Assembly (NCBI GenBank): GCA_014804485.1
Contig: JAAUZT010000012.1
Location: 1 to 48,150, forward strand
Source: Lachnospiraceae bacterium
GTDB taxonomy: Bacteria; Bacillota; Clostridia; Lachnospirales; Lachnospiraceae
DNA length: 48,150 bases
Reading direction: 5' to 3'
Under the pieces are notes generated by a model. That model worked only from the letters and a program-made list of their open reading frames with translations, searched no databases and had not been told where the DNA came from. Below, in pieces: positions 1 to 7,970 of this stretch (the first letter of the stretch is position 1; every line of letters begins with the position of its first letter). The translations under genes were made by a program, and so were the position numbers.

Positions 1-32
1 AACAGAATCTGGACCAACGAGACACCAACTAT

Positions 33-64
33 CACCGGGAAATGAATATCTTCATTTCCCGGTG
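33..64 (-). terminator. Hairpin downstream of the Cys-rich ORF
   Basis: A perfect 14-bp inverted repeat (33-46 with 51-64) with a 4-nt loop lies 18 nt past the stop codon of the small Cys-rich gene. There is no clear U-tract on either side, so it may act as a transcript-end stabiliser or a weak terminator rather than a classic intrinsic terminator. Confidence 0.6.
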
Positions 65-82
65 TACTTTGCTAAGCTTTAT

Positions 83-256
83 TTATTTCGATTTTTCAGA
101 ATTACAGTCACACGAACAGCAGGAAGCATTATTTTGGGGTTCCTCGTTTTCTGAACAGCAGTTATCTTCTGCTTCCTCAATAATTTCCATGTTACAGCAG
201 CCATTCTTTGATTTACCGCCGAACAGATTGGATAAAATAGTCTTTTCTTTGCTCAT
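83..256 (-). CDS. Small cysteine-rich protein of the arsenic module
   Basis: A 57-residue ORF preceded by an AAAGGAG ribosome binding site about 6 nt before the ATG. It has eight cysteines, arranged as CC pairs at 20-21, 33-34 and 46-47 followed by CxCDC-like spacing (Cys49, Cys51), in an acidic Asn/Glu-rich background, with no signal peptide or membrane segment. The start opens with MSKEKTILSNLFGGK. It lies 20 nt downstream of the ArsP-like permease gene on the same strand and is surely cotranscribed. The paired cysteines suggest a soft-metal or As(III) binding role, perhaps handing metal to the permease; that is inference. I recall similar short Cys-rich ORFs beside DUF318 permeases in Clostridia but cannot name a characterised family. 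Confidence 0.75.
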   Translation of the reverse strand: MSKEKTILSNLFGGKSKNGCCNMEIIEEAEDNCCSENEEPQNNASCCSCDCNSEKSK

Positions 257-276
257 AATCATTCTCCTTTATATTT

Positions 277-1200
277 TTATAGTGTCATGTTGAATATATA
301 GCCTGTTATTGTTGCAACTGCAAAGATACAGAGAACAAAAGCCGCTACCATTTTTTTCTTGAAAATGGAACTAAGCAGAGATACTTCCGGGATACTTGCG
401 CCTGCACCGCCTAAAATTAAAGCAATCATCACGCCCGGAGCTACGCCTTTTGTAATCAAAATACTTGCAATCGGTATCATTGTTTCTGTACGGATATACA
501 TGGGTATTCCTAAAACAGCCGCAAGAGGAACAGCCCATAGGTTATTTGCTCCCGCGAAATTTGCAAGTAAATCAGTAGGGACAAATTCATAGATAAAAGC
601 CCCTATTCCTGCACCTAACAGCAGAAAACCGACAACTCCTTTGAATAATCCCAAAGCGTCTTTCAATGATACCTTAACCGCCTGCCACTGTTTCTGCCAA
701 AAATTTCCTTGCAGTTTTTCCCACGATACACCGTCATTGTGACCACCTTTGACAGATACATTTTTTATTTCTTTTTCAAGCCCTGCTTTATCCAGTACAA
801 GCCCCATAATGACAGCGAACAGAAAAGTAAATACTGTATATATGACAGTTGCTTTTAGTCCAAAGAAAGCCAACATAAGGGTAATGACAGCGGGGTTTAG
901 TATTGGAGACGTAAGCAGGAAAGAAACAGCGCCATTAAACGGCGCACCACTTTTAAATAGTCCGACTAATACCGGAATCGTGGAGCAGGAGCAAAACGGC
1001 GTTACTGCACCTAATAAAGCTCCTAAAACACTGTTCAAAAACTTTCGGGGCGTTGTCAGCACCCGCTTGATACGTTCCGGGGATATATATATTTGCAGTA
1101 ATGCCACCACAAAACTAATCCCTATAAAAAGAGAGAATAATTCTCCGAAAAGCATTAAAAATGTTTTTCCTGCATGAATAATTGTTTCTGTTGTAAACAT
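277..1200 (-). CDS. arsP: ArsP-like permease (DUF318 family)
   Basis: A 307-residue polytopic membrane protein of the PF03773/DUF318 permease family, whose best-known member, ArsP, exports trivalent organoarsenicals. About eight hydrophobic segments fall in two bundles split by a charged cytoplasmic stretch near residues 140-175. The family hallmark TPFCSCSTIP is at about 68-77, with Cys70 and Cys72 as likely substrate ligands. The ATG at 1200 is chosen because AGGTGG sits 5 nt upstream; the in-frame GTG three codons earlier is part of that Shine-Dalgarno. It follows arsR (about 100 nt gap) and precedes the Cys-rich gene. The substrate could be another soft metal or metalloid, since the wider family also occurs in Hg and Cu contexts. 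Confidence 0.85.
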   Translation of the reverse strand: MFTTETIIHAGKTFLMLFGELFSLFIGISFVVALLQIYISPERIKRVLTTPRKFLNSVLGALLGAVTPFCSCSTIPVLVGLFKSGAPFNGAVSFLLTSPILNPAVITLMLAFFGLKATVIYTVFTFLFAVIMGLVLDKAGLEKEIKNVSVKGGHNDGVSWEKLQGNFWQKQWQAVKVSLKDALGLFKGVVGFLLLGAGIGAFIYEFVPTDLLANFAGANNLWAVPLAAVLGIPMYIRTETMIPIASILITKGVAPGVMIALILGGAGASIPEVSLLSSIFKKKMVAAFVLCIFAVATITGYIFNMTL

Positions 1201-1302
1201 AATTTCCACCTGCTTTCAATCATTTTTTGTTGTATGAAAAAGCAAGTGTATTATCTTGACCTGCAATGAAGCCTGCACCCACAATGACACATAGAAATCC
1301 CT

Positions 1303-1575
1303 CTAAGAACAAGTCAGCCGCTCAATAAACTGTTTAAAACCAGTAAAAGTATCGCAGTTTAAAGTGTAATAACTCCATTTGCCCTCTTTTCTGGTATCGA
1401 CAAGCCCACATTCACACAATATTTTCATATGGTGTGACAAGGTAGGTTGTGTAATCTCAAATACTTCTAATAAATCACACCCGCACTTTTCCCCGTCTGA
1501 TAACATTTGAACAATGTGCAATCGGTTTGGATCGCCTAATGCTTTGCAGATTGCAGATACTTGAATTGTATTCAT
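1303..1575 (-). CDS. arsR: ArsR/SmtB-family repressor
   Basis: A 90-residue winged-helix metalloregulator. The motif GEKCGCDLLE (Cys31, Cys33) matches the ELCVCDL-type As(III) site in the alpha-3 helix of ArsR proteins, and the recognition helix reads TQPTLSHHMKIL with a nearby CEC. The start at 1575 has GAGGT 6 nt upstream; an ATG six codons earlier has no ribosome site. It heads the module arsR-arsP-Cys-rich ORF. Two palindromes of identical 8-6-8 layout flank its promoter, so autoregulation is expected, with derepression by arsenite or a related thiophilic ion (family knowledge). Confidence 0.9.
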   Translation of the reverse strand: MNTIQVSAICKALGDPNRLHIVQMLSDGEKCGCDLLEVFEITQPTLSHHMKILCECGLVDTRKEGKWSYYTLNCDTFTGFKQFIERLTCS

Positions 1576-1590
1576 TTCATTACCTCGCTT

Positions 1591-1649
1591 CACATAGATA
1601 TTTGTCTATGTGTTATATAATACACTTCATATAGATGATTGTCAATATG
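1591..1649 (-). promoter_or_regulatory. arsR promoter with two operator palindromes
   Basis: On the minus strand a near-consensus sigma-70 promoter is seen: TTGACA at 1645-1640, a 17-nt spacer, and TATTAT at 1622-1617. A perfect palindrome CACATAGA-N6-TCTATGTG lies at 1591-1612, just downstream of the -10. An imperfect one, CATATAGA-N6-TCAATATG, lies at 1628-1649, overlapping the -35. Their centres are 37 bp apart. The layout fits binding of two ArsR dimers that block polymerase. Confidence 0.85.
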
Positions 1650-1748
1650 TCTTTTAAAACTCACAAAGCATTGTATGGCTTTTATCCCGCTTGTAGAAAT
1701 AACAAAATTTCTAAATTTATCACCTTACCCACTTTACACTAATAACCA

Positions 1749-1847
1749 TTGCACCTTTATGTGGGTGTGACTAGACCGGAGGCTAAAAATCTAAAGTATG
1801 ATGAGCTGTTTACAAAACTTCATTATGTGATTAGGGAAATGAAATAA
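1749..1847 (+). pseudogene. Possible 3' remnant of an unidentified gene
   Basis: The reading frame 1749-1847 (TTG first, stop TAA) encodes about 32 residues. The stretch VTRPEAKNLKYDELF followed by TKLHYVIREMK looks protein-like rather than random, but no start or ribosome site precedes it and a stop lies immediately upstream at 1743-1745. It sits between the arsenic module and the uxaC terminator, on the opposite strand to its neighbours. I read it as a possible degraded tail of a mobile-element gene but cannot name the family. Apart from this remnant, the stretch 1650-1890 shows nothing else. Confidence 0.3.
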
Positions 1848-1890
1848 AGTGAAGTGTGCAGTATGCTTCTTATTGACTGGGATATGAAAT

Positions 1891-1947
1891 GAATAGAACC
1901 AAACAGTGGTAAACCTATTACAGATTTACCACTGTTTGGTTCTATTC
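1891..1947 (-). terminator. 23-bp perfect hairpin ending the glucuronide operon
   Basis: A perfect 23-bp inverted repeat (1891-1913 with 1925-1947) with an 11-nt loop begins inside the uxaC stop codon and is therefore the end of the 17-kb operon. The tract that follows is T-rich but not a clean U-run (TTTCATTTCA), so it may combine termination with 3'-end protection. Being symmetric, it could also stop transcripts from the ars side. Confidence 0.8.
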
Positions 1948-3359
1948 TATATTTTCAGATTAAAGCCAAAATATCGAACGGCATTCCGGTAAGAAATATC
2001 CTTAACAAGTTTTTCAAGCGACTTTTCGTCATTTGGATATTCCCCGTTTTCCACCCATCCACCTATCAGATTGCAGAGTATCCTGCGGAAATACTCATGC
2101 CTTGTATAGGATAAAAAACTCCGTGAATCTGTCAGCATTCCGACAAAGTTTCCCAGAAGTCCCAGATTGGCTAAGGATGTCAGCTGATCGATCATTCCCT
2201 GTTTATTGTCATTAAACCACCATGCACTTCCCTGCTGGATCTTTCCTGCACATTCCTCATTCTGGAAACAGCCTATAATGGTACCAATCGCCGCATTATC
2301 CGCCGGATTCAGACTATACAGAATCGTTTTGGGAAGTGCATCCTTCTCCTGTAATGCATTTAGCAGGTCTGCTAACTGGGCAGAGGGCGTATAATTATTG
2401 ATACAATCTATCCCGGCATCGGCGCCCAGGCAGCGGTATACCCGCTTATTATTGTCCCGTTTTACGCCGAAATGAAGCTGCATAGCCCAGCCTAATCGTC
2501 TGTACTCTTTTCCGGCATACACAAGAAATGCTGTCTTGTATTTTAATTCTTCTTCGTAAGACACTTCCCTGCCTGCCATTGCCCTTTCGAAAATATCCTC
2601 TATCTCTTCATTGGATGCCGGTACATACATCGCATAATCAAGACTGTGGTCGGATATCCGGCATCCCATTTTATCAAAAAATTCCATCCGTTTAGTAAGG
2701 GCAGTTTTCAACTCATTAAAAGTCAGGATTTCCATATCCGCCACTCTTCCAAGGTGCTCTATATAGCCCGAAAAATTCGGTGACGCTATGTTCATGGCAG
2801 CTTCCGGTCTCCATGCGGGCAGAACCTGCACATCAAAAGTCTTATCCTCCGCGATCTTTTTATGCCATTTCAGGTCATCCGCCGGATCATCAGTGGTACA
2901 CAGCAGCGTCACACCTGACTGTCTGATCAGGCTTCTCGCGCTGTTCTGCGCCGCTTGCAGTTTATCGTTACAGATATCCCACACTTCCTGCGCTGTTTCC
3001 CCGTTCAGCACTCCGTCATATCCGAAATATCTCTGCAGCTCCAGATGGCTCCAGTGATACAGGGGATTCCCGATTGCCTTTTCCAATGTCTCGGACCACT
3101 TCTGAAATTTCTCCCGGTCAGGAGCATTTCCGGTGATATATTCTTCCCCTATCCCATTGGAACGCATCTGCCTCCACTTGTAATGATCACCGCCCAGCCA
3201 AAGCTGTGTGATATTCTCAAATCTCTTATCTTCCGCGATTTCCTGTGGGCTGATATGGCAGTGGTAATCCAGAATCGGCATTTTTGCAGCATACTCGTGA
3301 TACAGCTTCTGCGCTGTTTCAGTTGATAGCAGGAAATTTTGATCCATAAATTTTTTCAT
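1947..3359 (-). CDS. uxaC: Glucuronate isomerase
   Basis: A 470-residue member of the UxaC family (amidohydrolase-like TIM barrel; usual length about 465-470). It interconverts D-glucuronate and D-fructuronate, and also D-galacturonate and D-tagaturonate, in the cytoplasm. The N-terminal metal motif DYHCH is at 31-35, and the family blocks WLGGDHYKWR, TDDP and NYTPSAQLADLL are all seen. A GGAGGG site lies about 9 nt before the ATG. It is the last gene of the operon, 21 nt after the KDG kinase gene, and its stop codon lies in the arm of the terminator hairpin. With uxuA, uxuB, kdgK and the KDPG aldolase it completes the Ashwell pathway for glucuronate released by the beta-glucuronidase upstream. 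Confidence 0.95.
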   Translation of the reverse strand: MKKFMDQNFLLSTETAQKLYHEYAAKMPILDYHCHISPQEIAEDKRFENITQLWLGGDHYKWRQMRSNGIGEEYITGNAPDREKFQKWSETLEKAIGNPLYHWSHLELQRYFGYDGVLNGETAQEVWDICNDKLQAAQNSARSLIRQSGVTLLCTTDDPADDLKWHKKIAEDKTFDVQVLPAWRPEAAMNIASPNFSGYIEHLGRVADMEILTFNELKTALTKRMEFFDKMGCRISDHSLDYAMYVPASNEEIEDIFERAMAGREVSYEEELKYKTAFLVYAGKEYRRLGWAMQLHFGVKRDNNKRVYRCLGADAGIDCINNYTPSAQLADLLNALQEKDALPKTILYSLNPADNAAIGTIIGCFQNEECAGKIQQGSAWWFNDNKQGMIDQLTSLANLGLLGNFVGMLTDSRSFLSYTRHEYFRRILCNLIGGWVENGEYPNDEKSLEKLVKDISYRNAVRYFGFNLKI

Positions 3360-3380
3360 GTTGCAACGCCCTCCGTCAGA

Positions 3381-4424
3381 CTATCTCTGCACACGTCCGG
3401 AAGCATCTCCGTCCGTCAGTTTCAAGACCTCATCCATCGACACCATATTGAAGTCTCCCTCAATGGAATGCTTCAGGCAGGATGCCGCCACCGCAAATTC
3501 AACAATCCTTTGCGCGTCATATCCATTTAAGCAGGCTGCAATCAGACCGGCGCCGAAGCTGTCCCCGCCGCCCACGCGGTCAACGATGTGCATTTTATAT
3601 TTCTTGCTGAAAAAATAATCATTCCCATCATACAGCATCGCCGACCAGAGATTATCATTTGCAGAGAGTGACTCCCTCAGGGTAATTGCCACCTTTTCAA
3701 ACCCGAAACGGTCTGCCAGGCGTTTTGCAACACTCTTATATCCTTCATGGTTCACCTCGCCCGCATAAACATCCGTATTCTCCGCTCTTATACCGAATAC
3801 ATCCGCTGCATCTTCCTCATTTGCAATGCATACATCTACATACTTGCAGAGTTCACCCATGACCTGTCCTGCTTTTTCTCGGCTCCATAGCTTATTCCTG
3901 TAATTTAAGTCACAGGATATCTTTATACCTGCTTCCTTGGCAGCCTTACACGCCTCAAGGCAGATCTGTGCCACATTGTCATTCAGTGCAGGGGTAATCC
4001 CTGTAAAATGAAACCACTCTGCCTCTTCAAAAATCGCTTTCCAGTCAAAATCATCTTTCGATGCCATGGCAATGGAAGAGCCGGCACGGTCGTAAATAAC
4101 CTTTGAAGGTCTCTGGGACGCCCCTTTTTCAAGAAAATAGATACCGATTCTGTCTCCTCCGCGCACAATCCCGGATGTATCCACTCCGAATCTTCTTAAA
4201 GAATTTACCGCGCCCTGTCCGATCTCATGTGCCGGAAGCTTTGTGACAAAGCAGGCATTAAAACCGAAATTTGCAAGGGATACCGCCACGTTTGCCTCCC
4301 CACCGCCATAAGTCGCGCCGAAGCTTTCCGCCTGCACAAAACGATAATATCCTTCCGGTGCCAGCCTTAACATGATCTCACCGAATGTAACAACTTTTTT
4401 TCCCATATTCTGCTTCATTTTCAT
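3381..4424 (-). CDS. kdgK: 2-keto-3-deoxygluconate kinase (PfkB family)
   Basis: A 347-residue ribokinase/PfkB-fold sugar kinase, most likely phosphorylating 2-keto-3-deoxygluconate to KDPG. The N-terminal signature GGGEANVAVSLA is at 40-51. The C-terminal anion-hole and catalytic-base motif DRVGGGDSFGAG has Asp288. The start at 4424 has AAAGG 7 nt upstream; further in-frame starts upstream lie in an intercistronic hairpin repeat and are less likely. It lies between the KDPG aldolase gene and uxaC, which fixes the substrate better than sequence alone, since fructokinases and other PfkB kinases look alike. Confidence 0.9.
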   Translation of the reverse strand: MKMKQNMGKKVVTFGEIMLRLAPEGYYRFVQAESFGATYGGGEANVAVSLANFGFNACFVTKLPAHEIGQGAVNSLRRFGVDTSGIVRGGDRIGIYFLEKGASQRPSKVIYDRAGSSIAMASKDDFDWKAIFEEAEWFHFTGITPALNDNVAQICLEACKAAKEAGIKISCDLNYRNKLWSREKAGQVMGELCKYVDVCIANEEDAADVFGIRAENTDVYAGEVNHEGYKSVAKRLADRFGFEKVAITLRESLSANDNLWSAMLYDGNDYFFSKKYKMHIVDRVGGGDSFGAGLIAACLNGYDAQRIVEFAVAASCLKHSIEGDFNMVSMDEVLKLTDGDASGRVQR

Positions 4425-4431
4425 CCTCATA

Positions 4432-4470
4432 CCTTTCCGCAGTCTGCCGGCTTTGTGCCGCAGACACAAA
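4432..4470 (-). repeat. Intercistronic hairpin repeat, copy 1
   Basis: The spacer between the KDPG aldolase and KDG kinase genes holds a hairpin (GTCTGC 4442-4447 with GCAGAC 4460-4465, plus an inner GGC/GCC pairing) followed by the AAAGG ribosome site of kdgK. A close copy, differing by a few substitutions and two short gaps, lies between tldD and tldE at 24242-24277. Confidence 0.65.
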
Positions 4471-4476
4471 TTTGCG

Positions 4477-5118
4477 TCATTTATTTCTGATATCAGATAC
4501 CATTCTTACTGCTTCAGCAGTCAGTTTCTTTACTATATCAAATTCTTCGTTTCTGATCAGATCCGCTTTTACCATCCAGCTTCCTCCACATGCCACAATT
4601 CTGTCGTAAGACAGATATTTCTCAAGATTGGCTGCGTTAATACCACCGGTAGGCATAAACTTAATATCCGTATAAGGCGCTGCCAGAGCTTTGATCGTGT
4701 CAATACCGCCGAACTGCTCTGCCGGAAAAAATTTGATAACCTCCAGTCCGCGTTTTACTGCCTGTGCCACTTCCGATGGCGTAATACATCCCGGGAATAC
4801 CGGAATACTTCTCTCAAGACAGTGATCCACGATCTCCGGATCAAATCCCGGACTGACAATAAACTTAGCTCCTGCATCTATGGCACGGTCGGTCTGCTCT
4901 ATGGTAAGCACCGTCCCTGCCCCGACGAACATTTCAGGAAATTCCTTTACCATGCTCCTGATCGATTCTTCTGCGGCTTCTGTCCGGAATGTAACTTCCG
5001 CACAGGGAAGCCCTCCTTCACACAATGCCTCTGCCAAGGGCCGGGCATCTTTTGCATCATTCAGTACAACTACCGGAACCACTCCCAGTTCCTGTATCAT
5101 TTCCAGCTCACTCATCAT
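4477..5118 (-). CDS. eda: KDPG/KHG aldolase
   Basis: A 213-residue class I aldolase that splits 2-keto-3-deoxy-6-phosphogluconate into pyruvate and glyceraldehyde 3-phosphate. Visible active-site blocks are EVTFRT (Glu41, Arg45), GAGTV (66-70), PGCITPSE and VIKFFPAE, with Lys129 as the Schiff-base lysine by comparison with E. coli Eda. The length matches the family. The start at 5118 is chosen because AAAGGA lies 9 nt upstream; an ATG one codon later is equally possible. It lies after uxuB in the operon and feeds uronate carbon into lower glycolysis. Confidence 0.93.
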   Translation of the reverse strand: MMSELEMIQELGVVPVVVLNDAKDARPLAEALCEGGLPCAEVTFRTEAAEESIRSMVKEFPEMFVGAGTVLTIEQTDRAIDAGAKFIVSPGFDPEIVDHCLERSIPVFPGCITPSEVAQAVKRGLEVIKFFPAEQFGGIDTIKALAAPYTDIKFMPTGGINAANLEKYLSYDRIVACGGSWMVKADLIRNEEFDIVKKLTAEAVRMVSDIRNK

Positions 5119-5187
5119 TTTCGCCGTTCCTTTCAAATTCACAAATATATTGTAAATAATTTATCAAACTTTTCCACTCATCCTCCC

Positions 5188-6792
5188 TCATACATATTTT
5201 TCCAATGTTTTGCGGACTGCTCCCCGTCCTGCAATCAGTTCCTTGAAATAGCCGCATACCTTATCAGCCATACCCGCCTCATACAGATCCACACCAAATA
5301 TCTTGACATTTTCCATGATCGGTCTCAGGATATCTTCCACATCCGTATCTCCAAGTCTGATTCTTTCTATCTGTGGACAAAGTTCCTCAAGCAGAGGATC
5401 CGGGCTCAGTTCAAATGGCTGTCCTTCGTCATCTACCGCCATCAGATATCTCATCCATCCCGCAAACACGAGCGGGATCATCTGCAGATCATCTGTCTTT
5501 AAGTTTTCGTCTGCTGCATAAGCCTTAATCGTCTCCCCAAACCGGATTGCCAGTTTCTGGGATGTGTCTGTTGCGATCCTTTGTGGTGTGTCCGGCATAA
5601 ACGGATTCGGCACACGCACCTTAAGTACTGTATCTATGAATTCCCTCGGGCTTAAGATTCCCGGATCGACTACCACCGGAAGCCCTTCCTTGTAACCCAC
5701 TGTCTCCACCAGCTTTACCAGTTCCCTATCCTTCATCTCATCAGAGATTTTCCGGTATCCAAGCAGACAGCCGAATATCGCAAGGCAGGTATGCAGAGGA
5801 TTCAGGCAGGTACATACCTTCATTTTTTCTACTTTATCCACCGTTGCACGGTCTGTAAAGATAATGCCGCCCTGAGTCAGATCCGGTCGTCCGTTCGGGA
5901 AATCATCTTCGATGACCAGATATTCTGTTTCTTCCGCATTAACAAATGGTGCCACATATGTATTTTTAGTGGTAATCACCGGTTCCAGCTCTTCCACGCC
6001 GTCTTCTCTCAAAACAGCCTCCACGGAAGCATCCGGTCTGGGCGTGATCTTATCGATCATACTCCATGTGAAAGATACTTTTCCGGAATCAATATATTCC
6101 ATAAATCCGGCATCCGCCTTTCCGCTTTCCGTCCATGCTCTTGCAAATGCCGAGACTGCCGCATATAATTTATCCCCGTTATGGGAGCAGTTATCCGTGC
6201 TTACCATGGCGATGGGTTTCTCTCCCGCACAGTATCTTGCATAGAGCAGAGAAGCAACCTTTCCCATGTAGCTTGCCGGTCTCTCCGGTCCCGCCGTAAA
6301 ATCTGCCGCCACATCCGGCAGCCGTTCTCCTTTTCCGTCAGTGAGACTGTAACCTTTTTCCGTGATCGTAAAGGTAGCCATCTGCAGGGAATCCTTTCCA
6401 AAGATCTCTTTCAGTCTTCCGTATGCCTTATCATTACCTGAATCTAAAGGCAGCGCCTCCGCCACGCTTCCGATCACTTTTTTGTCGATCGTCCCATCTG
6501 ATTTCAGCGTCACTGCAATCCCCAGATTATCGTGTGTATCATACATCTTTTCCACGATTTCATAATCGAAACCTTCCGCGACAATAATACCTCTGTCCAG
6601 CGTTCCGTCATTCAGCATTTTCTCTGCGATCGCGGCATGAAAGGCACGGAACAGATTACCTGCACCGAAGTGAACCCAGAACGGGTTTGCTTTTGTTGCC
6701 TTTCTCATCTTGCTGATGTCGTACCGTGGAAGACTATATCCCTTTTCTTCCCATTGTTTCCTATCCGATATTCCTTGTAAATCAACTTTCAT
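5188..6792 (-). CDS. uxuB: Fructuronate reductase (mannonate oxidoreductase)
   Basis: A 534-residue polyol-specific long-chain dehydrogenase that reduces D-fructuronate to D-mannonate with NADH. The N-terminal Rossmann motif HFGAGNLFRAF is at 41-51, TITEKGYS near 142-149, the substrate-site block STDNCSHNGDKL at 198-209, and the LNxxHT element in the second domain. The start at 6792 has GGAG 6 nt upstream; earlier in-frame ATGs lack good spacing. It sits 70 nt after uxuA. Mannitol and tagaturonate reductases share the fold, and the presence of uxuA and uxaC argues for fructuronate. Confidence 0.92.
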   Translation of the reverse strand: MKVDLQGISDRKQWEEKGYSLPRYDISKMRKATKANPFWVHFGAGNLFRAFHAAIAEKMLNDGTLDRGIIVAEGFDYEIVEKMYDTHDNLGIAVTLKSDGTIDKKVIGSVAEALPLDSGNDKAYGRLKEIFGKDSLQMATFTITEKGYSLTDGKGERLPDVAADFTAGPERPASYMGKVASLLYARYCAGEKPIAMVSTDNCSHNGDKLYAAVSAFARAWTESGKADAGFMEYIDSGKVSFTWSMIDKITPRPDASVEAVLREDGVEELEPVITTKNTYVAPFVNAEETEYLVIEDDFPNGRPDLTQGGIIFTDRATVDKVEKMKVCTCLNPLHTCLAIFGCLLGYRKISDEMKDRELVKLVETVGYKEGLPVVVDPGILSPREFIDTVLKVRVPNPFMPDTPQRIATDTSQKLAIRFGETIKAYAADENLKTDDLQMIPLVFAGWMRYLMAVDDEGQPFELSPDPLLEELCPQIERIRLGDTDVEDILRPIMENVKIFGVDLYEAGMADKVCGYFKELIAGRGAVRKTLEKYV

Positions 6793-6862
6793 CACACGCT
6801 CCATTTCTGCGCACATCCTTATGCATCATTAATTTGTACCAAATGCACACAAGCCATATTTT

Positions 6863-7939
6863 CTATTTTCCTGCTACTGACGATTTTTCAATTGCTTCCC
6901 ACAGACCGTTAAGATAAGCTGCGCCAAGCGCACGGTCATAAAGCCCATATCCGGGCATTGCGACCTCATCCCAAATCATACGCCCGTGGTCCGGACGAAT
7001 GGGCCCGGTAAACCCGATATCATACAGGGCTTTCATGATTTCATACATATCGAAACTTCCGTCGGCGGAAAGATGGGCCGCTTCTTCAAAGTTGTCGGGT
7101 GTGATAAACTTTAAGTTCCGCACATGGGCAAAATGAATTCTTCCCTTCAAAGAGCGTATCATATCAGGCAGGTCATTCTCCAGATTTGTACCATACGAAC
7201 CGGAACAGAATGTTACGCCGTTATGCGGGTTATCCACCATTTTCATCATACGGAGAATATTTTCCTTATTGATGATAATGCGTGGAAGTCCGAATACGCT
7301 CCATGCCGGATCATCCGGATGGATTGCCATGTTGATATCGTATTTATCACAGACCGGCATGATCCTTTCCAGAAAATATTTCAAGTTCTCAAATAATTTT
7401 TCATCATCAATATTTTTGTACATCTCAAACAGCTCTTTTACATGAGCCATGCGCTCCGGCTCCCACCCCGGCATTACCGTTCCGTTCATATCCCCGGCAA
7501 TAGACTCAAACATCTTCTCCGGATCAATGGCGTCCACAGCTTCCTGTGTATATGCGAGCACTGTTGACCCGTCCGGTCTTACGCGCGCCAATTCCGTACG
7601 CGTCCAGTCGAATACCGGCATGAAATTGTAACATACCAGATGAATATCTTCCTGTCCCAGATTCTCAAGGGTTTTGATATAATTCTCAATATACTGTTCC
7701 CTCTCCGGCACGCCGGTTTTAATCGCATCATGAATGTTGACGCTCTCTATGCCCGCAATATGCAGACCTGACGCCTCCACCTCATCGATCAATCCGCGTA
7801 TCCGCTCTCTGCTCCACACCTCTCCCGGACTCGTATCATACAATGTTGTAATGACCCCTTTTACACCCGGTATCTGGCGGATCTGTTTCAATGTTACCGT
7901 GTCAAACTTGGAGCCGTACCATCTTAGTGTCATCTCCAT
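6863..7939 (-). CDS. uxuA: Mannonate dehydratase
   Basis: A 358-residue UxuA-family TIM-barrel enzyme that dehydrates D-mannonate to 2-keto-3-deoxygluconate using Mn2+ or Fe2+. Family landmarks include the opening MEMTLRWYG, GIESVNIHDAIK, HPDDPAWSVFGLPRI, the metal-ligand stretch TFCSGSYG, HVRN and RPDHGRM. GGAGG lies 8 nt before the first ATG. It is 31 nt downstream of the beta-glucuronidase gene and is followed by uxuB. Confidence 0.95.
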   Translation of the reverse strand: MEMTLRWYGSKFDTVTLKQIRQIPGVKGVITTLYDTSPGEVWSRERIRGLIDEVEASGLHIAGIESVNIHDAIKTGVPEREQYIENYIKTLENLGQEDIHLVCYNFMPVFDWTRTELARVRPDGSTVLAYTQEAVDAIDPEKMFESIAGDMNGTVMPGWEPERMAHVKELFEMYKNIDDEKLFENLKYFLERIMPVCDKYDINMAIHPDDPAWSVFGLPRIIINKENILRMMKMVDNPHNGVTFCSGSYGTNLENDLPDMIRSLKGRIHFAHVRNLKFITPDNFEEAAHLSADGSFDMYEIMKALYDIGFTGPIRPDHGRMIWDEVAMPGYGLYDRALGAAYLNGLWEAIEKSSVAGK

Positions 7940-7970
7940 GTCTATGTCCTCCGTTAATCGGTTTTATATT

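Noticed and set aside
42..293. Plus ORF of 83 codons at the left edge
   Set aside because: It is antisense to the Cys-rich gene, which has a good ribosome site and metal-binding pattern.
4372..5502. Long plus-strand ORF (376 codons) opposite the KDPG aldolase and uxuB
   Set aside because: It is the antisense of two genes with clear active-site motifs, has no plausible ribosome site and no protein-like pattern.
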